DNA of 7,631 nt from Eggerthella sp. CAG:368. GTDB lineage: Bacteria; Actinomycetota; Coriobacteriia; Coriobacteriales; Eggerthellaceae. The stretch covers positions 34,577 to 42,207 of the forward strand of contig FR895490.1 of the NCBI GenBank assembly GCA_000434775.1, read 5' to 3'. Shown piece by piece: positions 6,806 through 7,631 of the stretch (its first letter is position 1; each line of letters begins with the position of its first letter). The notes under the pieces are model-generated. The model was not told the origin of the DNA. It searched no databases and was given only the letters and a program-made list of their open reading frames with translations. The translations under genes and the position numbers were made by a program.

Positions 6806-6814
6806 ATTGTAGCA
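6806..6814 (-). promoter_or_regulatory. Extended -10 promoter of the symporter gene
   Basis: On the minus strand TGC-TACAAT matches an extended -10 element (TGnTATAAT with one mismatch). It lies 47 bp upstream of the ATG, with a good ribosome binding site in between. No -35 box is convincing at 16-18 bp, which is common for extended -10 promoters. Confidence 0.5.
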
Positions 6815-7123
6815 TTGAGACGCTCGAAAAGCTGTACGCACACGCTATTGAGTGCTAACGCGTAGAGATAAACAGGCGAATGACAGGGTTCAAGTGGAAG
6901 TGCTTTGTTTGTGTTTACGAGGTGACGTTTGTAGTACGGAACTTTGGGATAAGTCTTGGATCAAAATAGGCCAGAGGGAATATCCATATATCGTGCAGTG
7001 CAGCGAATTATTTAACCAAGAATAACAGGAAGGATAAAGAAGGGAGCATTTAGAAGATTAACCATCGACCGTTCTATAGAGCTCTTTATGTAAAATTGCT
7101 TTTTGGTGTTGGTGCTTCTTGAT
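6815..7123. other. Divergent intergenic region, no gene seen
   Basis: This 309-bp stretch lies between the symporter promoter and the promoter region of the FAD oxidase. The only start-to-stop frame worth noting is 29 codons at 6880-6969 on the plus strand, without a ribosome binding site or a recognisable product. No strong hairpin, tRNA or repeat was found. An 11-base word (ATAACAGGAAG) at 7023-7033 recurs at 5252-5262 in the hairpin after the symporter, which may be chance. The region is long for a simple divergent promoter, so it could hold further regulatory sites or a small RNA. Confidence 0.4.
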
Positions 7124-7158
7124 ACGATGATCGTTGTGTCTAAACACGAAAGTATAGT
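7124..7158 (+). promoter_or_regulatory. Promoter of the FAD oxidase gene with possible operator
   Basis: TATAGT at 7153-7158 matches five of six bases of a -10 box and would place the transcript start near 7165, about 20 bases before the ATG. No good -35 box is present. Instead, the perfect palindrome ACGATGATCGT (7124-7134) covers most of the -35 position, and a smaller inverted repeat, GTGT-CTAA-ACAC (7136-7147), fills the spacer. A weak -35 box overlapped by a dyad suggests control by a regulator, but this is inferred. Confidence 0.4.
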
Positions 7159-7184
7159 CGATTTATTATTTACGGAAGGTTGAT

Positions 7185-7631
7185 ATGCCTGAGTACAACA
7201 AGCTTACTCCTGAATTAATTCAGGAGCTCGCGGCAGTTGTTGGAGAGGAAAACTGCCATTTTGGGGAAGCTATTAGCGAAGATTACTCTCATGACGAGAT
7301 GCCTATTTATGGCACTCAAATGCCGGAAGTAGTTTGCTTTCCAAGCAACACCGAAGAGGTATCTGCCATCATGAAGATCTGTAACGAGAACATAATTCCC
7401 GTAACAGTTCGTGGTGCCGGAACGGGACTTGTGGGTGGAAGTACTCCTCTTGAAGGCGGTCTTGTTCTTTGCACAATGCATATGAATCAAATTCTGTCAT
7501 ACGACATGAATAATCTTACCGTTCGTATTCAACCTGGCGTTCGTTTGTGTGATTTGGCAGCAGATGCTCTCACGCACGGCTTGATGTATCCACCTGATCC
7601 GGGTGAGAAAACAGGTTCTGTTGGCGGTAAC
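7185..7631 (+). CDS. FAD-binding oxidase, GlcD/D-lactate dehydrogenase type (N-terminal part)
   Basis: The first 149 residues of a flavoprotein are present and the gene runs off the right edge. The sequence matches the FAD-binding type 4 (vanillyl-alcohol oxidase/PCMH) fold. PEVVCFPSNTEEVSAIMKIC (47-66) is the typical entry strand and helix, VRGAGTGLVGGS (76-87) is the glycine-rich FAD pyrophosphate loop, and MYPPDPGEKTGSVGGN (134-149) is the second conserved FAD segment. This combination is typical of glycolate oxidase subunit GlcD and related D-lactate/2-hydroxyacid dehydrogenases, which oxidise a 2-hydroxy acid to the 2-oxo acid and pass electrons to a quinone, an electron-transfer flavoprotein or a partner iron-sulfur protein. 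The exact substrate cannot be decided from this fragment. The ATG is preceded by GGAAGG five bases upstream. The gene diverges from the symporter gene, and partner genes may lie beyond the window. Confidence 0.9.
   Translation, partial: MPEYNKLTPELIQELAAVVGEENCHFGEAISEDYSHDEMPIYGTQMPEVVCFPSNTEEVSAIMKICNENIIPVTVRGAGTGLVGGSTPLEGGLVLCTMHMNQILSYDMNNLTVRIQPGVRLCDLAADALTHGLMYPPDPGEKTGSVGGN

Noticed and set aside
6880..6969. Small plus-strand frame of 29 codons in the divergent intergenic region.
   Set aside because: No ribosome binding site and no recognisable peptide; the length is expected by chance.
7215..7490. Minus-strand frame of 91 codons opposite the FAD oxidase.
   Set aside because: It is antisense to a clearly conserved flavoprotein sequence and has no family features.

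Overview
The window comes from a bacterial chromosome of middling GC content. It carries six protein genes, five on the minus strand and one on the plus strand running off the right edge, plus a gene-poor left end. The best guess at origin is an actinobacterium, perhaps of the class Coriobacteriia. This rests on thin evidence: one start codon that looks leaderless, the general gene style and the base composition. A Bacillota source is not excluded. No insertion sequence, CRISPR array, tRNA or rRNA gene was seen.

Layout from left to right. Positions 1-345 hold no convincing gene but are full of inverted repeats and end in a strong hairpin terminator, so they may be the 3' part of an unidentified structured RNA. 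Positions 345-544 look empty. A DUF4428-type zinc-ribbon protein of unknown role follows (545-1180, minus). The centre is a tightly overlapping three-gene signalling operon read right to left. It starts with a 7TM histidine-kinase-like protein (3409-5172), continues with a second membrane histidine kinase (1955-3409) and ends with a NarL/LuxR-type response regulator (1318-1962). To its right are a hairpin that probably terminates the next unit, a neurotransmitter:sodium symporter (5331-6758, minus), a 426-bp divergent promoter region, and the first 149 codons of a GlcD-type FAD-binding oxidase (7185-7631, plus).

The most notable point is the first protein of the signalling operon. It keeps the N-terminal 7TM sensor domain, a PAS-like segment, a coiled coil and a histidine in the expected dimerisation helix, but has lost the ATP-binding motifs of a kinase. 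The second gene keeps those motifs. The likely arrangement is a sensor pseudokinase that controls or heterodimerises with an active kinase, which phosphorylates the response regulator. The symporter and the oxidase would fit uptake and oxidation of an amino acid or 2-hydroxy acid, and either could be a target of the regulator. That link is inferred from position only.
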